A program made the translations under genes and the position numbers. From assembly GCA_947001705.1 (NCBI GenBank), contig CAMQHT010000001.1, forward strand, positions 62,001-126,000: a DNA stretch of 64,000 bases, read 5' to 3'. The notes beneath the pieces are model-generated. The model ran no database searches. It was not told the origin of the DNA and saw only the letters and a list, made by a program, of their open reading frames with translations. Positions 37,523 through 45,810 of this stretch are shown here, piece by piece (position 1 is the first letter of the stretch; every line of letters starts with the position of its first letter). Source of the DNA: an uncultured Collinsella sp. Lineage in GTDB: Bacteria; Actinomycetota; Coriobacteriia; Coriobacteriales; Coriobacteriaceae.

Positions 37523-38059
37523 GTGGGTATGACGGACTCTTTTGATCAGATTTCCGCACATAACGAGGAGCTGGCACGTCATATTGTCGAGCGCGCGAGC
37601 GCTCGGGGCGTGACGGTTTCGACGGCTGAGTCGCTGACAGCAGGTATGATCGCCTCGACGATTGCCGATATCCCGGGCGCCTCGGTGGTGCTGCGTGGCG
37701 GTGCGGTGACCTACTGCGATGAGATCAAGCATCGCGTTTTGGGTGTTGATCAGGAGACGCTCGACCGCTATACCGCGGTGTCGCATCAGACCGCGCGCGA
37801 GATGGCGGCGGGTTCGCTGGAGCTGTACCAGAGCGATATTGCAGTGAGCGCAACGGGTTATGCCGGCCCCGGCGGCGGCACTGAGGACGATCCGGCTGGC
37901 ACTTTCTATATTGGCTGGGCGTATCGCGCGGCTGATGGGGAAGTGCCGGTCGTGGACTCTGTGCGCTGCCACTATGAGGGCGACCGTTCGTGTGTTCGTG
38001 CCCATGCGGTCGCGGAGGCATTGGGACGCATTGCCCTTGTGCTCAACTCTATGGAATAG
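37523..38059 (+). CDS. cinA: CinA C-terminal domain protein (NMN amidohydrolase type)
   Basis: The 178-aa protein consists only of the CinA C-terminal domain, with VSTAESLTAGMIASTI, the GAVTYCDEIKHRVLGV segment and SATGYAGPGGG. Stand-alone members (PncC) deamidate nicotinamide mononucleotide for NAD recycling. The N-terminal MoCF-like domain of full CinA is absent. GTG 37523 or ATG 37529 may be the start; neither has a clear RBS. A terminator-like hairpin follows before recA. Confidence 0.88.
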   Translation: MGMTDSFDQISAHNEELARHIVERASARGVTVSTAESLTAGMIASTIADIPGASVVLRGGAVTYCDEIKHRVLGVDQETLDRYTAVSHQTAREMAAGSLELYQSDIAVSATGYAGPGGGTEDDPAGTFYIGWAYRAADGEVPVVDSVRCHYEGDRSCVRAHAVAEALGRIALVLNSME

Positions 38060-38069
38060 ACGTGTTTTC

Positions 38070-38092
38070 AGGGGCCTTAGGGCCCCTTAATT
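38070..38092 (+). terminator. Hairpin after cinA with a possible alternative fold
   Basis: AGGGGCC (38070-38076) pairs with GGCCCCT (38081-38087) around TTAG. Alternatively TCAGGGG (38069-38075) can pair with CCCCTGA (38106-38112), which would exclude the first hairpin. Only TTAATTG follows, so termination strength is uncertain. Confidence 0.5.
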
Positions 38093-38188
38093 GTGGAGAT
38101 AGGGACCCCTGACGAATTTAGCGTTTGCGCTGGTTATAGGTGTATTCTTGCCTTCCTTGTTCTTATTCGGCCCTTTGTGGTCAAGCAT

Positions 38189-38226
38189 TTGGTCAGTGTT
38201 TGGTCGGCGTTTGGTTGGGTTTTGGA
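38189..38226. repeat. Four TTTGG repeats at exact 11-bp spacing upstream of recA
   Basis: TTTGGTCAG (38189), TTTGGTCGG (38200), TTTGGTTGG (38211) and TTTGG (38222) recur every 11 bp, one helical turn. They end about 30 bp before the recA -35 element. The rest of 38113-38257 shows nothing else recognisable. Confidence 0.6.
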
Positions 38227-38257
38227 AAGACTGCCTGCATATGATTGGCCTGAACGG

Positions 38258-38286
38258 TTGACCACGAACAGCCGTTCGTTTATTAT
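38258..38286 (+). promoter_or_regulatory. recA promoter with SOS box in the spacer
   Basis: TTGACC (-35, 38258-38263) and TATTAT (-10, 38281-38286) are exactly 17 bp apart. The spacer contains the perfect LexA box CGAAC-AGCC-GTTCG (38265-38278), identical in form to those at lexA. Confidence 0.9.
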
Positions 38287-38316
38287 CGATGCAGGTTGTT
38301 AAGAGGAGGGCTATTC

Positions 38317-39465
38317 ATGGCCAAGAATTCAGGTCCCGTACGTACCGTTCATGCTCGCACGACGGGTAAAGAGCGCGATGAGATGATCGCCACCACCAAG
38401 GCCGAGATCGAGAAGAAGTTCGGTCAAGGCTCCATCATGAGGTATGGTGACGGCGGCCCCGAGCTTGAGGTTGAGGCCATCCCCACGGGCGCTCTGGCAC
38501 TCGATGCCGCTCTGGGTATCGGCGGTGTGCCGCGCGGTCGTATCGTCGAGATTTACGGTCCCGAGTCCTCCGGTAAGACGACGCTTTCGCTCGAGATCCT
38601 GGCCGAGGCCCAGGCTATGGGCGGCGTTGTGGCATTTATCGATGCCGAGCACGCGCTCGATCCCACGTATGCCGCGCGCATTGGCGTGGACATCGACGAG
38701 GTACTGATTTCCCAGCCCGATACGGGTGAGCAGGCGCTCGAGATCGTTGACATGCTCGTGCGTTCCGGCGCCATCGATGCCATCGTCGTCGACTCCGTCG
38801 CCGCGCTGACCCCGCGTGCCGAGATCGAGGGAGAGATCGGCGACACTACGGTCGGTCTTCAGGCTCGCCTGATGAGCCAGGCGCTCCGCAAGCTCGCCGG
38901 TTCGCTGTCCAAGTCCAACACGACGTGCATCTTCATTAACCAGCTGCGTGAGAAGATCGGTGTCATGTTCGGCAACCCCGAGACCACGACGGGCGGCCGC
39001 GCCCTTAAGTTCTTCTCTTCGGTACGTATCGACATTCGCCGCATCGACAGCATTAAGCTTAAGGACGAGGTTATCGGTAACCGCGTGCGCGCCAAGGTCG
39101 TTAAGAACAAGGTGGCAGCTCCGTTCCGTTCTGCTGAGTTCGACATCATGTACGGTACGGGTATCTCTAAGGAGGGCTCGATTCTGGACATGGCTGTCGA
39201 GTGCGGTATCTGCAAGAAGATGGGCTCCTGGTTTGCCTATGGCGAGGACAAGCTCGGCAACGGTCGCGAGGCCGCCAAGGCGTTCCTGCGCGAACACCCC
39301 GATTGCGCCGACGAGATTGAGCATAAGGTCCGCCTTGCCTGCGGGCTTGAGTTTGATGACGATGCTCCGTCCGAGGTCGAGCTGACCGATCAGCCTGCGC
39401 CTGAGGAGTTTGACGAGCTTTACGCCATCGATGGTTCCGCCATGCTCGATGATGACGACGAGTAG
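38317..39465 (+). CDS. recA: Recombinase RecA
   Basis: Strand-exchange ATPase and SOS co-protease. The 382-aa protein has Walker A GPESSGKTT, Walker B VVDSVAAL, DNA-binding loops and the usual acidic C-terminus (MLDDDDE). ATG 38317 is chosen for GAGGAGGG; the frame opens 21 nt earlier. Transcription should start from the SOS promoter 30 nt upstream. The N-terminus carries about 20 additional residues (KNSGPVRTVHARTTGKERD) before the conserved core. Confidence 0.98.
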   Translation: MAKNSGPVRTVHARTTGKERDEMIATTKAEIEKKFGQGSIMRYGDGGPELEVEAIPTGALALDAALGIGGVPRGRIVEIYGPESSGKTTLSLEILAEAQAMGGVVAFIDAEHALDPTYAARIGVDIDEVLISQPDTGEQALEIVDMLVRSGAIDAIVVDSVAALTPRAEIEGEIGDTTVGLQARLMSQALRKLAGSLSKSNTTCIFINQLREKIGVMFGNPETTTGGRALKFFSSVRIDIRRIDSIKLKDEVIGNRVRAKVVKNKVAAPFRSAEFDIMYGTGISKEGSILDMAVECGICKKMGSWFAYGEDKLGNGREAAKAFLREHPDCADEIEHKVRLACGLEFDDDAPSEVELTDQPAPEEFDELYAIDGSAMLDDDDE

Positions 39466-39476
39466 CGGTTACGCTC

Positions 39477-40169
39477 ATGTCGTATACGGTGACCGAGGCC
39501 ACGGTCGTCTTTCCCGATAAGAAGGCGGCCTCCTCGTTCTCGAGCGGGTATGCGTCCAAAAAGCCTTGCGCACATATCGATTGTGAGCTTGAGGGCGGTT
39601 TTGAGCGGTCCATTTGGATTCCCGTGCGGGTCGCGCGCCTGTATGTCAAAAATCGCCCCGATCTTCCCTGTGATTGGGATAACTTTCGTGAAGCGGTGCA
39701 GCTCATCGAGCGTAAATGTGCACTTACCATGGTGACCGAGATGCTATCGCGACGCGACCATGCGACGGGTGAGGTCCGTGACAAGTTGGCACGCTACGGC
39801 TTTCGCCAGCCCGCGATCGATTTCGCCGTCGAGCGCGCCACCGAGTATCGTTTTTTAGACGAGAACCGCTTTTGCTCGTACTTTATCGAGGAGCGCAAGC
39901 GGCGCGGTTGGGGACAGCGCAAAATCGAGACCGAGCTCAAGCGCCGTCATGTCGTGCTCGATGACATTCCCGGTTATCCCGAGGATTATTTTGCCGTCGA
40001 AGACGATTTGGCGCGTGCGTCAGCCCTGCTCGCCAAGCGGCGTGTTCCAGAGACGCGCGGATTCGAAAAACTGGTTCGGTTTTTGATGGGCAAGGGCTTC
40101 TCGTATCATATCGCCGCCGATGCCGTTAAGGCACGTCTCGATGCCGAACGCGAGGAATGTGCGGTTTAG
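39477..40169 (+). CDS. recX: Regulatory protein RecX
   Basis: Inhibitor of RecA filaments. The 230-aa protein has an N-terminal extension of about 75 residues and then three-helix repeats typical of RecX (ALTMVTEMLSRRDHATGEVRDKL, FLDENRFCSYFIEERKRRGWG, GFEKLVRFLMGKGFSYHIAADAV). It starts 11 nt after recA, so it should be induced together with it. The RBS is weak, as often for recX. Confidence 0.88.
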   Translation: MSYTVTEATVVFPDKKAASSFSSGYASKKPCAHIDCELEGGFERSIWIPVRVARLYVKNRPDLPCDWDNFREAVQLIERKCALTMVTEMLSRRDHATGEVRDKLARYGFRQPAIDFAVERATEYRFLDENRFCSYFIEERKRRGWGQRKIETELKRRHVVLDDIPGYPEDYFAVEDDLARASALLAKRRVPETRGFEKLVRFLMGKGFSYHIAADAVKARLDAEREECAV

Positions 40170-40231
40170 ACGTATGCGTTTTGTGGCCCTGCCGCTCACC
40201 GTGTTTTAGCCGCCGTGTTGGGGGCATTTAT

Positions 40232-40260
40232 TTGACAGTTGTTGTGGTTCAACGTACGAT
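40232..40260 (+). promoter_or_regulatory. rny promoter
   Basis: A consensus TTGACA (40232-40237) is followed by a 17-bp spacer and TACGAT (40255-40260). It gives an untranslated leader of about 160 nt before rny. Confidence 0.8.
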
Positions 40261-40365
40261 AAACAGCGTCATTTGCTTTGTGATATGTGCTCATCTGTGA
40301 TGAGTTTGTTTATATGTTTATCTGTATCCGACCCGCATAAGCTGCGCCCATATTACTCAAATGTC

Positions 40366-40400
40366 GCGAGCCGTTCGTAAGGACGGTTCGCTTTGTTGTG
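40366..40400 (+). terminator. Terminator-like attenuator in the rny leader
   Basis: GCGAGCCGTTC (40366-40376) and GGACGGTTCGC (40381-40391) form an 11-bp stem with two G-U pairs and a GTAA tetraloop, followed by TTTGTTGTGT. It lies between promoter and start codon, 26 nt before the RBS. Confidence 0.65.
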
Positions 40401-40426
40401 TAACGAATCAATAAAAGGGAGTGAGC

Positions 40427-41977
40427 ATGCCTATCATCGCAGCGCTCGTTGGCATCGTTTTGGGTGCCATCGCCGCCATTGCCTACATGCGCACCGCCAA
40501 GCAGGGTAGTCTTCACGAGGCCGACGAAAAAATCCAGTCGGCACACGCACAGGCTGAGTCCCTGATCGGTGATGCCAAGCGTCAGGCCGAGACCCTCAAA
40601 AAAGAGGCTCTGCTCGAGGCTAAAGAGGAGATCATCAAGAACAAGCAGGCCGCCGAGGCCGAGGACAAGCAGCGTAAGAACGAGATTCGTACGCTCGAGA
40701 ACCGCGTGATGCAGCGCGAGGAATCCCTCGATCGCCGCAACGACGCTCTCGACAAGCGCGAGCATCAGCTGTCCAGCCAGGCCGGTCAGGTCGAGAAGCG
40801 CTCCCGTGAGCTCGAGGAGCTCTGCGCAAAGCAGACCTCCGAGCTCGAGCGTATCGCCGACCTTACCCGCGAGGACGCCCACAAGGAGCTCCTCGATAAG
40901 GTTCGCGGCGAGGTCACCCACGAGGCCGCCACGATCATTCGCGAGTCCGAGCAGCAGGTTCGCGCCGAGTGCCACAAGACCGCCCAGGAGATTCTGTCTC
41001 TGGCGATTCAGCGCTGCGCTGCCGATCACACTGCCGAGGTCACCGTTACCTCCGTGCACATTCCCTCTGATGACCTCAAGGGCCGTATCATCGGTCGCGA
41101 GGGTCGCAACATCCGGACCTTCGAGCAGGTTTCCGGCGTCAACCTCGTGATCGACGACACGCCCGAGACCGTCGTTCTTTCGAGCTTCGACCCGGTCCGT
41201 CGTGAGACCGCCCGTGTCGCCCTCGAGAACCTCATCGCCGACGGCCGCATTCACCCTGCCCGTATCGAGGAGATGTATCACAAGGCCGCCGACCTGGTTC
41301 AGCAGCGCGTGCGCGAGGCTGGCGAGCAGGCTGCCTTCGATACCGGCATCCACGATCTGCACCCCGAGATCGTCAAGACCCTTGGTGCCCTGCGCTACCG
41401 TACCTCGTTTGGTCAGAACGTGCTTCAGCATTCCCTCGAGGTCTCTGATCTGTGCGGCGTGATGGCTTCCGAGCTTGGCCTGGACGTTGTGACCGCCAAG
41501 CGCGCCGGCCTGCTTCATGACCTGGGCAAGGCAATCGACCACGACGTCGAGGGCCCGCATGCCGTCATCGGTGCCGAGCTTGCCCGCCGTTATGGCGAGA
41601 AGCCCGTTATCGTCCACGCTATTGAGGCTCACCATGCCGATGTCGACCCCAACACGGTGCTCGATGTCCTGGTGCAGGCCGCCGATGCTGTCTCTGCCTC
41701 TCGCCCCGGTGCCCGTCGCGAGTCTGCCGAGAACTACATCAAGCGTCTTGAGAAGCTCGAGGAGATCGCCAACTCCCATGACGGCGTCGAGCGTACCTAT
41801 GCCATGCAGGCTGGTCGCGAGGTCCACGTCATGGTCCAGCCGGACAAGATTTCCGATGCCCAGTCCACGGTTCTGGCTCACGATATCGCCCATCAGATCG
41901 AGGAAGAGATGGAGTATCCCGGTCAGGTGCGCGTCGTCGTGATTCGCGAGAGCCGCGCTGTCGATATCGCTAAATAA
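40427..41977 (+). CDS. rny: Ribonuclease Y
   Basis: Membrane-anchored endoribonuclease initiating mRNA decay. The 516-aa protein has an N-terminal membrane helix (IIAALVGIVLGAIAAIAYM), a long coiled coil (residues 25-180), a KH domain (GRIIGREGRNIRTFE) and an HD domain (LLHDLGKAIDHD). ATG 40427 is preferred over GTG 40421 because of AAGGGAG spacing. The leader carries a strong promoter and an attenuator-like hairpin. It opens the cluster rny-ATPase-spoVS-miaB. Confidence 0.96.
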   Translation: MPIIAALVGIVLGAIAAIAYMRTAKQGSLHEADEKIQSAHAQAESLIGDAKRQAETLKKEALLEAKEEIIKNKQAAEAEDKQRKNEIRTLENRVMQREESLDRRNDALDKREHQLSSQAGQVEKRSRELEELCAKQTSELERIADLTREDAHKELLDKVRGEVTHEAATIIRESEQQVRAECHKTAQEILSLAIQRCAADHTAEVTVTSVHIPSDDLKGRIIGREGRNIRTFEQVSGVNLVIDDTPETVVLSSFDPVRRETARVALENLIADGRIHPARIEEMYHKAADLVQQRVREAGEQAAFDTGIHDLHPEIVKTLGALRYRTSFGQNVLQHSLEVSDLCGVMASELGLDVVTAKRAGLLHDLGKAIDHDVEGPHAVIGAELARRYGEKPVIVHAIEAHHADVDPNTVLDVLVQAADAVSASRPGARRESAENYIKRLEKLEEIANSHDGVERTYAMQAGREVHVMVQPDKISDAQSTVLAHDIAHQIEEEMEYPGQVRVVVIRESRAVDIAK

Positions 41978-41978
41978 C

Positions 41979-43064
41979 ATGAGCGACGCGAACGAGCTCA
42001 TCTCATTTATCGCGTCGATGTCGGGGGAGGGCAACCTTCGCGTCGAGGAGAACCTTGGCGAGGGATATGTCCGCCTCCGCGTTTCGGAGGCCGAGCGGCG
42101 CCAGGCAAAGCACGACATTCAGCATGTCGAGGATATCGTCATCGAAATGCTCCGTAATGCTCGCGATGCCGGCGCCGACAAGGTCTATCTCGCCACGACC
42201 AAGGAAGACGGCGTCCGCACGCTTGTCTTTCTGGATAACGGTTCGGGCGTTCCACAGGATATGCAAGAGCGAATCTTCGATGCCCGCGTTACCTCCAAGC
42301 TCGAGAGCATGAAGATGGACCGTTGGGGCGTTCACGGTCGTGGCATGGCATTGTTTTCGATTAAGCAGAACACCGACGAGGCCCGTGTGGTCACGTCCGG
42401 CGTCGATCTTGGTTCAGCCTTCAAGGTGAGCGTTGCGGCCGACCTCCTCAGTGAGCGTGCCGATCAGTCCAGCTGGCCCCAGGCCGTCAAGGATGAGGAC
42501 GGACGTTATGTCTGTGCTCGCGGTCCGCATAATATTATTCGCGCTGCTTGTGAGTTTGCGCTCGAGGAGTTGCGTGGTTGCGATGTCTATCTTGGTTCTC
42601 CGTCTGAGATTGCCGCGACCCTTTATGCTCAGGCGTCAAGTCGGCTCGATACGTCTCGTCTCCTGTTCATTGATGATGAGAGCGAGCTTCCGGTTGTCGA
42701 TCGTTTAGGCCTTGCTTCTGATGCCGAGGACTTTATTCGTATTTGTTCGGGTTTGGGTCTTGAGATGTCCGAGCGCACGGCCCATCGTATTTTGGCAGGG
42801 CAGATTAAGCCCGTTCGCGGTGTGACCGCGCGTCTGCTGCGCGAGCGTGATTCGTCCTCGCATGCGCCGGCTCCTGTCGATCTCGCGAAGGATCGTCGCG
42901 GGCTACGTATTGCCAAGGATGACATGGCACAGTTTTCGCGCGCTGTGGAACGCGACTTTAATGACCTTGCCGCCCGGTACTATCTCAACCTTTGCGGCGA
43001 CCCAAAGATCCGTGTTTCGCGTGATCGAATCACCGTGACCTTTGATCTTGCCAAAGAGGAATAG
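41979..43064 (+). CDS. GHKL-type ATP-binding protein of unknown function
   Basis: The 361-aa protein has a GHKL ATPase fold: N-box VIEMLRNARDAGADKVYL near residue 55, G1 box FLDNGSGVP near 86 and a glycine-rich GVHGRGMALFSI near 115. There is no histidine phosphoacceptor, response domain or membrane segment. The C-terminal 200 residues match nothing I recognise. It begins 1 nt after the rny stop and precedes spoVS, so it probably forms an operon with rny. It may be an ATP-driven conformational switch, as in MutL or Hsp90, but this is inference. Confidence 0.75.
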   Translation: MSDANELISFIASMSGEGNLRVEENLGEGYVRLRVSEAERRQAKHDIQHVEDIVIEMLRNARDAGADKVYLATTKEDGVRTLVFLDNGSGVPQDMQERIFDARVTSKLESMKMDRWGVHGRGMALFSIKQNTDEARVVTSGVDLGSAFKVSVAADLLSERADQSSWPQAVKDEDGRYVCARGPHNIIRAACEFALEELRGCDVYLGSPSEIAATLYAQASSRLDTSRLLFIDDESELPVVDRLGLASDAEDFIRICSGLGLEMSERTAHRILAGQIKPVRGVTARLLRERDSSSHAPAPVDLAKDRRGLRIAKDDMAQFSRAVERDFNDLAARYYLNLCGDPKIRVSRDRITVTFDLAKEE

Positions 43065-43070
43065 TGCCTT

Positions 43071-43088
43071 TACCGAGTCCACTCGGTA
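43071..43088. promoter_or_regulatory. Perfect inverted repeat upstream of spoVS
   Basis: TACCGAGT-CC-ACTCGGTA, 8-bp arms, starts 6 nt after the ATPase stop and lies 51 nt before the spoVS ATG. There is no T-run after it, which favours an operator over a terminator; a GATACA -10-like hexamer follows. Confidence 0.55.
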
Positions 43089-43138
43089 CGATACAGTTAT
43101 TGCAGTTAAAACGTACTTTTAAATGCAGGAGTTTCTTC

Positions 43139-43456
43139 ATGGATTGCCTGAAGGTATCAAGCAAATCATCGCCCGCGTCCGTTGCCGGCGCCATCGCCGG
43201 CATGGTCAAGGATGGTGTGCCCGTCAACATCCAGTGTGTCGGCGCCGGTGCCGTCAACCAGGCCATTAAGGCCGTTGCTATCGCGCGCGGTTTTTTGATT
43301 CCAACCGGTTTTGATATTTCCTGCGCGCCCGTGTTCTCCGACATCCTCATTAACGGGGAGTCGCGCACGGCCATCCGCCTTTCTATCTACGTTCACCAGA
43401 TCAATCGAGCTGCTATGGATAACGTCGTCATGGATGATGTTAAGCCTGTGGCATAG
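43139..43456 (+). CDS. spoVS: Stage V sporulation protein S homologue
   Basis: Small Alba-like protein; in Bacillus it affects sporulation and septation, and in non-sporulating bacteria its role is open. The protein has the strongly conserved LKVSSKSSPASVAGAIAGMV, IQCVGAGAVNQAIKAVAIAR and RTAIRLSIYVH segments. ATG 43139 has CAGGAG. Length is 105 aa against the usual 86; the extra is a C-terminal tail after HQINRAA. It is placed between the GHKL ATPase and miaB genes. Confidence 0.93.
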   Translation: MDCLKVSSKSSPASVAGAIAGMVKDGVPVNIQCVGAGAVNQAIKAVAIARGFLIPTGFDISCAPVFSDILINGESRTAIRLSIYVHQINRAAMDNVVMDDVKPVA

Positions 43457-43495
43457 CTTCTGCTTGCCTTGTTTCGCTCCCCATCGTTAGGACTT

Positions 43496-44872
43496 ATGCA
43501 CATGGACCAGCGTTCCGTACGCGATATTCTTGCCGGTAAAACCTACTTTATCCGCACCTTTGGCTGCCAGATGAATCAGCACGACTCCGAGCGTGTGAGC
43601 GGTCTGCTTGATTCGTATGGCTGCCTCATGGCGCTCGATCCCGCGCATGCCGATATCGTTGTCTTCATGACGTGCTGCGTGCGCGAGGCCGCCGATACTC
43701 GCCTGTACGGTCAGTGCAATTCCTGCAAAAGCCTGCCGCCTTCGCCTTCGGGCAAGCGCGTGGTTGCCGTTGGCGGTTGCATCGCGCAGCGCGATGGCGA
43801 GGGCCTGCTCACCAACGTCGATAACGTCAATGTCATCTTTGGCACGCATTCCATTGCACATGTGGCCGAGCTCATTGCCGAGGCGTTCCTTGATGGTAAG
43901 CGTCATATCCGCACCAATGAGCATGAGGATACGGACGCCATGAGCATGCCGTGGCATCGCGAGACTCAGTATCACGCCTGGGTGCCCATCATGACGGGCT
44001 GCAATAATTTCTGCACCTATTGCATCGTGCCGTACGTGCGCGGTCGCGAAAAGAGCCGCCCCTTCGAGGAGATTGTCGACGAGGTGACCGGTTTGGTGCG
44101 CCAGGGCGTGCGTGAGATTACGCTGCTGGGCCAAAACGTTAACTCATATGGTCGCGATCTGTTTGGCAAGCCGCGTTTTGCCGATCTGCTGCGTGCCGTG
44201 GGCGATACGGGCGTGGAGCGCATCTTCTTTACGTCTTCGCATCCCAAGGACCTGTTGCCCGAGACCATCGACGCCATGGCCGAGACGCCTGCCGTTATGC
44301 CGCAGCTGCACTTGGCCGTCCAGTCAGGTTCGACGCGGATTCTCAAAGAGATGAATCGCCGTTATACACGCGAGTACTATCTGGGCCTTGTCGATCGCAT
44401 TCGCAACCGCATGCCCGATATCGCGCTCTCGACCGACATTATCGTTGGCTTCCCGGGTGAGACTGAAGATGACTTTGAGCAGACGCTCTCACTTGCCGAG
44501 ACGGTCCGCTATGCTCAGGCCTATACCTTCATCTATTCCAAGCGCGCCGGTACCCCGGCCGCCGAGATTGACGATCCTACGCCGCATGAGGTTATTCTCG
44601 AGCGTTTCAACCGTCTGGTTAAGGTTATCGAGACCACGGCACACGAGTATAACCAGGGTGAGCTTCATACTGTGGTTCCGGCGCTCATTGAGGGAACGAG
44701 TAAAAAGAACGACGCGGTCCTGCTGGGCAAGAGTCCCAAGAATCAGACCGTGCATGCGCCTATCCCCGAGGGTTACAGCATCGATCAGCTTGTTGGTAAG
44801 ATCGTTGATGTTGACGTTGACGTTGCCAAGACCTGGTATTTGTCCGGCTCCGTTGTGGGCGAGCCGCGCTAA
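43496..44872 (+). CDS. miaB: tRNA i6A37 methylthiotransferase MiaB
   Basis: Radical SAM enzyme converting i6A37 to ms2i6A37. The 458-aa protein has UPF0004 cysteines (FGCQMNQHDSE, TCCVREAA, GGCIAQR), radical SAM CNNFCTYC followed by IVPYVRGRE, and a TRAM domain. GCQMN is the MiaB signature. ATG 43496 follows TAGGA; the frame opens 27 nt earlier. Its stop overlaps the miaA ATG, so substrate-producing and -using enzymes are coupled. Confidence 0.94.
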   Translation: MHMDQRSVRDILAGKTYFIRTFGCQMNQHDSERVSGLLDSYGCLMALDPAHADIVVFMTCCVREAADTRLYGQCNSCKSLPPSPSGKRVVAVGGCIAQRDGEGLLTNVDNVNVIFGTHSIAHVAELIAEAFLDGKRHIRTNEHEDTDAMSMPWHRETQYHAWVPIMTGCNNFCTYCIVPYVRGREKSRPFEEIVDEVTGLVRQGVREITLLGQNVNSYGRDLFGKPRFADLLRAVGDTGVERIFFTSSHPKDLLPETIDAMAETPAVMPQLHLAVQSGSTRILKEMNRRYTREYYLGLVDRIRNRMPDIALSTDIIVGFPGETEDDFEQTLSLAETVRYAQAYTFIYSKRAGTPAAEIDDPTPHEVILERFNRLVKVIETTAHEYNQGELHTVVPALIEGTSKKNDAVLLGKSPKNQTVHAPIPEGYSIDQLVGKIVDVDVDVAKTWYLSGSVVGEPR

Positions 44873-45810
44873 TGGTTTCTCCCGGGGCAGGTCTTTCCGC
44901 CGTTGCGATTGTCGGTCCGACGGCGGTTGGTAAGAGTGATGTTGCCGACCGTTTGGCAGTTCGTCTTTCGTCCGAAGTGCTGTCGTGCGATGCGATGCAA
45001 ATCTATCGTGGCATGGACATCGGTACCGCAAAGATGGCGCCCGATGAGTGCACGGCGCCGCTGCGTCTCGTCGACATTGTAGAGCCGGGTGTGGCATATT
45101 CTGCTGCGCTTTATCAGGCTGACGCTCGCGCGCATGTTGAACGTCTCCTTGGTTCGGGTTGCCTGCCGGTTTTTTGCGGAGGTACGGGGCTGTATCTCAA
45201 GGCCGCCCTCGATGAGATGGACTTTCCCTCGGGTGAACTTGAGGACGATCGCCGTGCGGGCTATCAGGAGCTTGCCGAGCGTATTGGCGAGGAAGAACTG
45301 CATGCCTTGCTTGCCGAGCGCGATCCAGAATCGGCTGCTGTTATTCATCCCCATAACGTGCGCCGTGTGATTCGTGCGCTCGAGATGCATGATGATGGCG
45401 TCTCCTATGCGCAGCAAAAGTCGCAGTTTAGTGTTCCGCGCGAGCATTATCATGCCCTATGGTTTGGTCTGACGCGTAATCGCGAGGTGCTCTACGAGCG
45501 CATTAATCTGCGCGTCGATCTGATGTTTGAGCAGGGTCTTGTCGATGAGGTCCGCGGTCTTATGGACCAGGGGCTGGGTGATGCCCTGACGTCGATGCAG
45601 GCAATTGGCTATAAAGAGATCATCGATGCTTTCAATGGCGTGATGAGCATGGATGAGGCTCGCGAACTCATTAAGATGCGTTCGCGTCGTTATGCCAAGC
45701 GTCAGCTTTCGTGGTTTAAGCGCGATGACCGTATCGTGTGGTTTGATATGGATGAATGTACGATCGATGAGGTCGTTGAGGATATCCTGCATCGTATTGA
45801 GGCTGCCTAA
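44872..45810 (+). CDS. miaA: tRNA dimethylallyltransferase
   Basis: Transfers dimethylallyl to A37 of tRNA, making the MiaB substrate. The 312-aa protein has P-loop GPTAVGKS near residue 15, SCDAMQIYRGMDIGTAKM and the GGTGLYLKA segment. It overlaps miaB by 1 nt and hflX by 1 nt, giving a coupled miaB-miaA-hflX string. Confidence 0.95.
   Translation: MVSPGAGLSAVAIVGPTAVGKSDVADRLAVRLSSEVLSCDAMQIYRGMDIGTAKMAPDECTAPLRLVDIVEPGVAYSAALYQADARAHVERLLGSGCLPVFCGGTGLYLKAALDEMDFPSGELEDDRRAGYQELAERIGEEELHALLAERDPESAAVIHPHNVRRVIRALEMHDDGVSYAQQKSQFSVPREHYHALWFGLTRNREVLYERINLRVDLMFEQGLVDEVRGLMDQGLGDALTSMQAIGYKEIIDAFNGVMSMDEARELIKMRSRRYAKRQLSWFKRDDRIVWFDMDECTIDEVVEDILHRIEAA

Noticed and set aside
38093..38302. 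Open frame of 69 codons between cinA and recA
   Set aside because: It runs through the cinA hairpin, the phased repeats and the recA promoter with its LexA box, and has no RBS or recognisable product.
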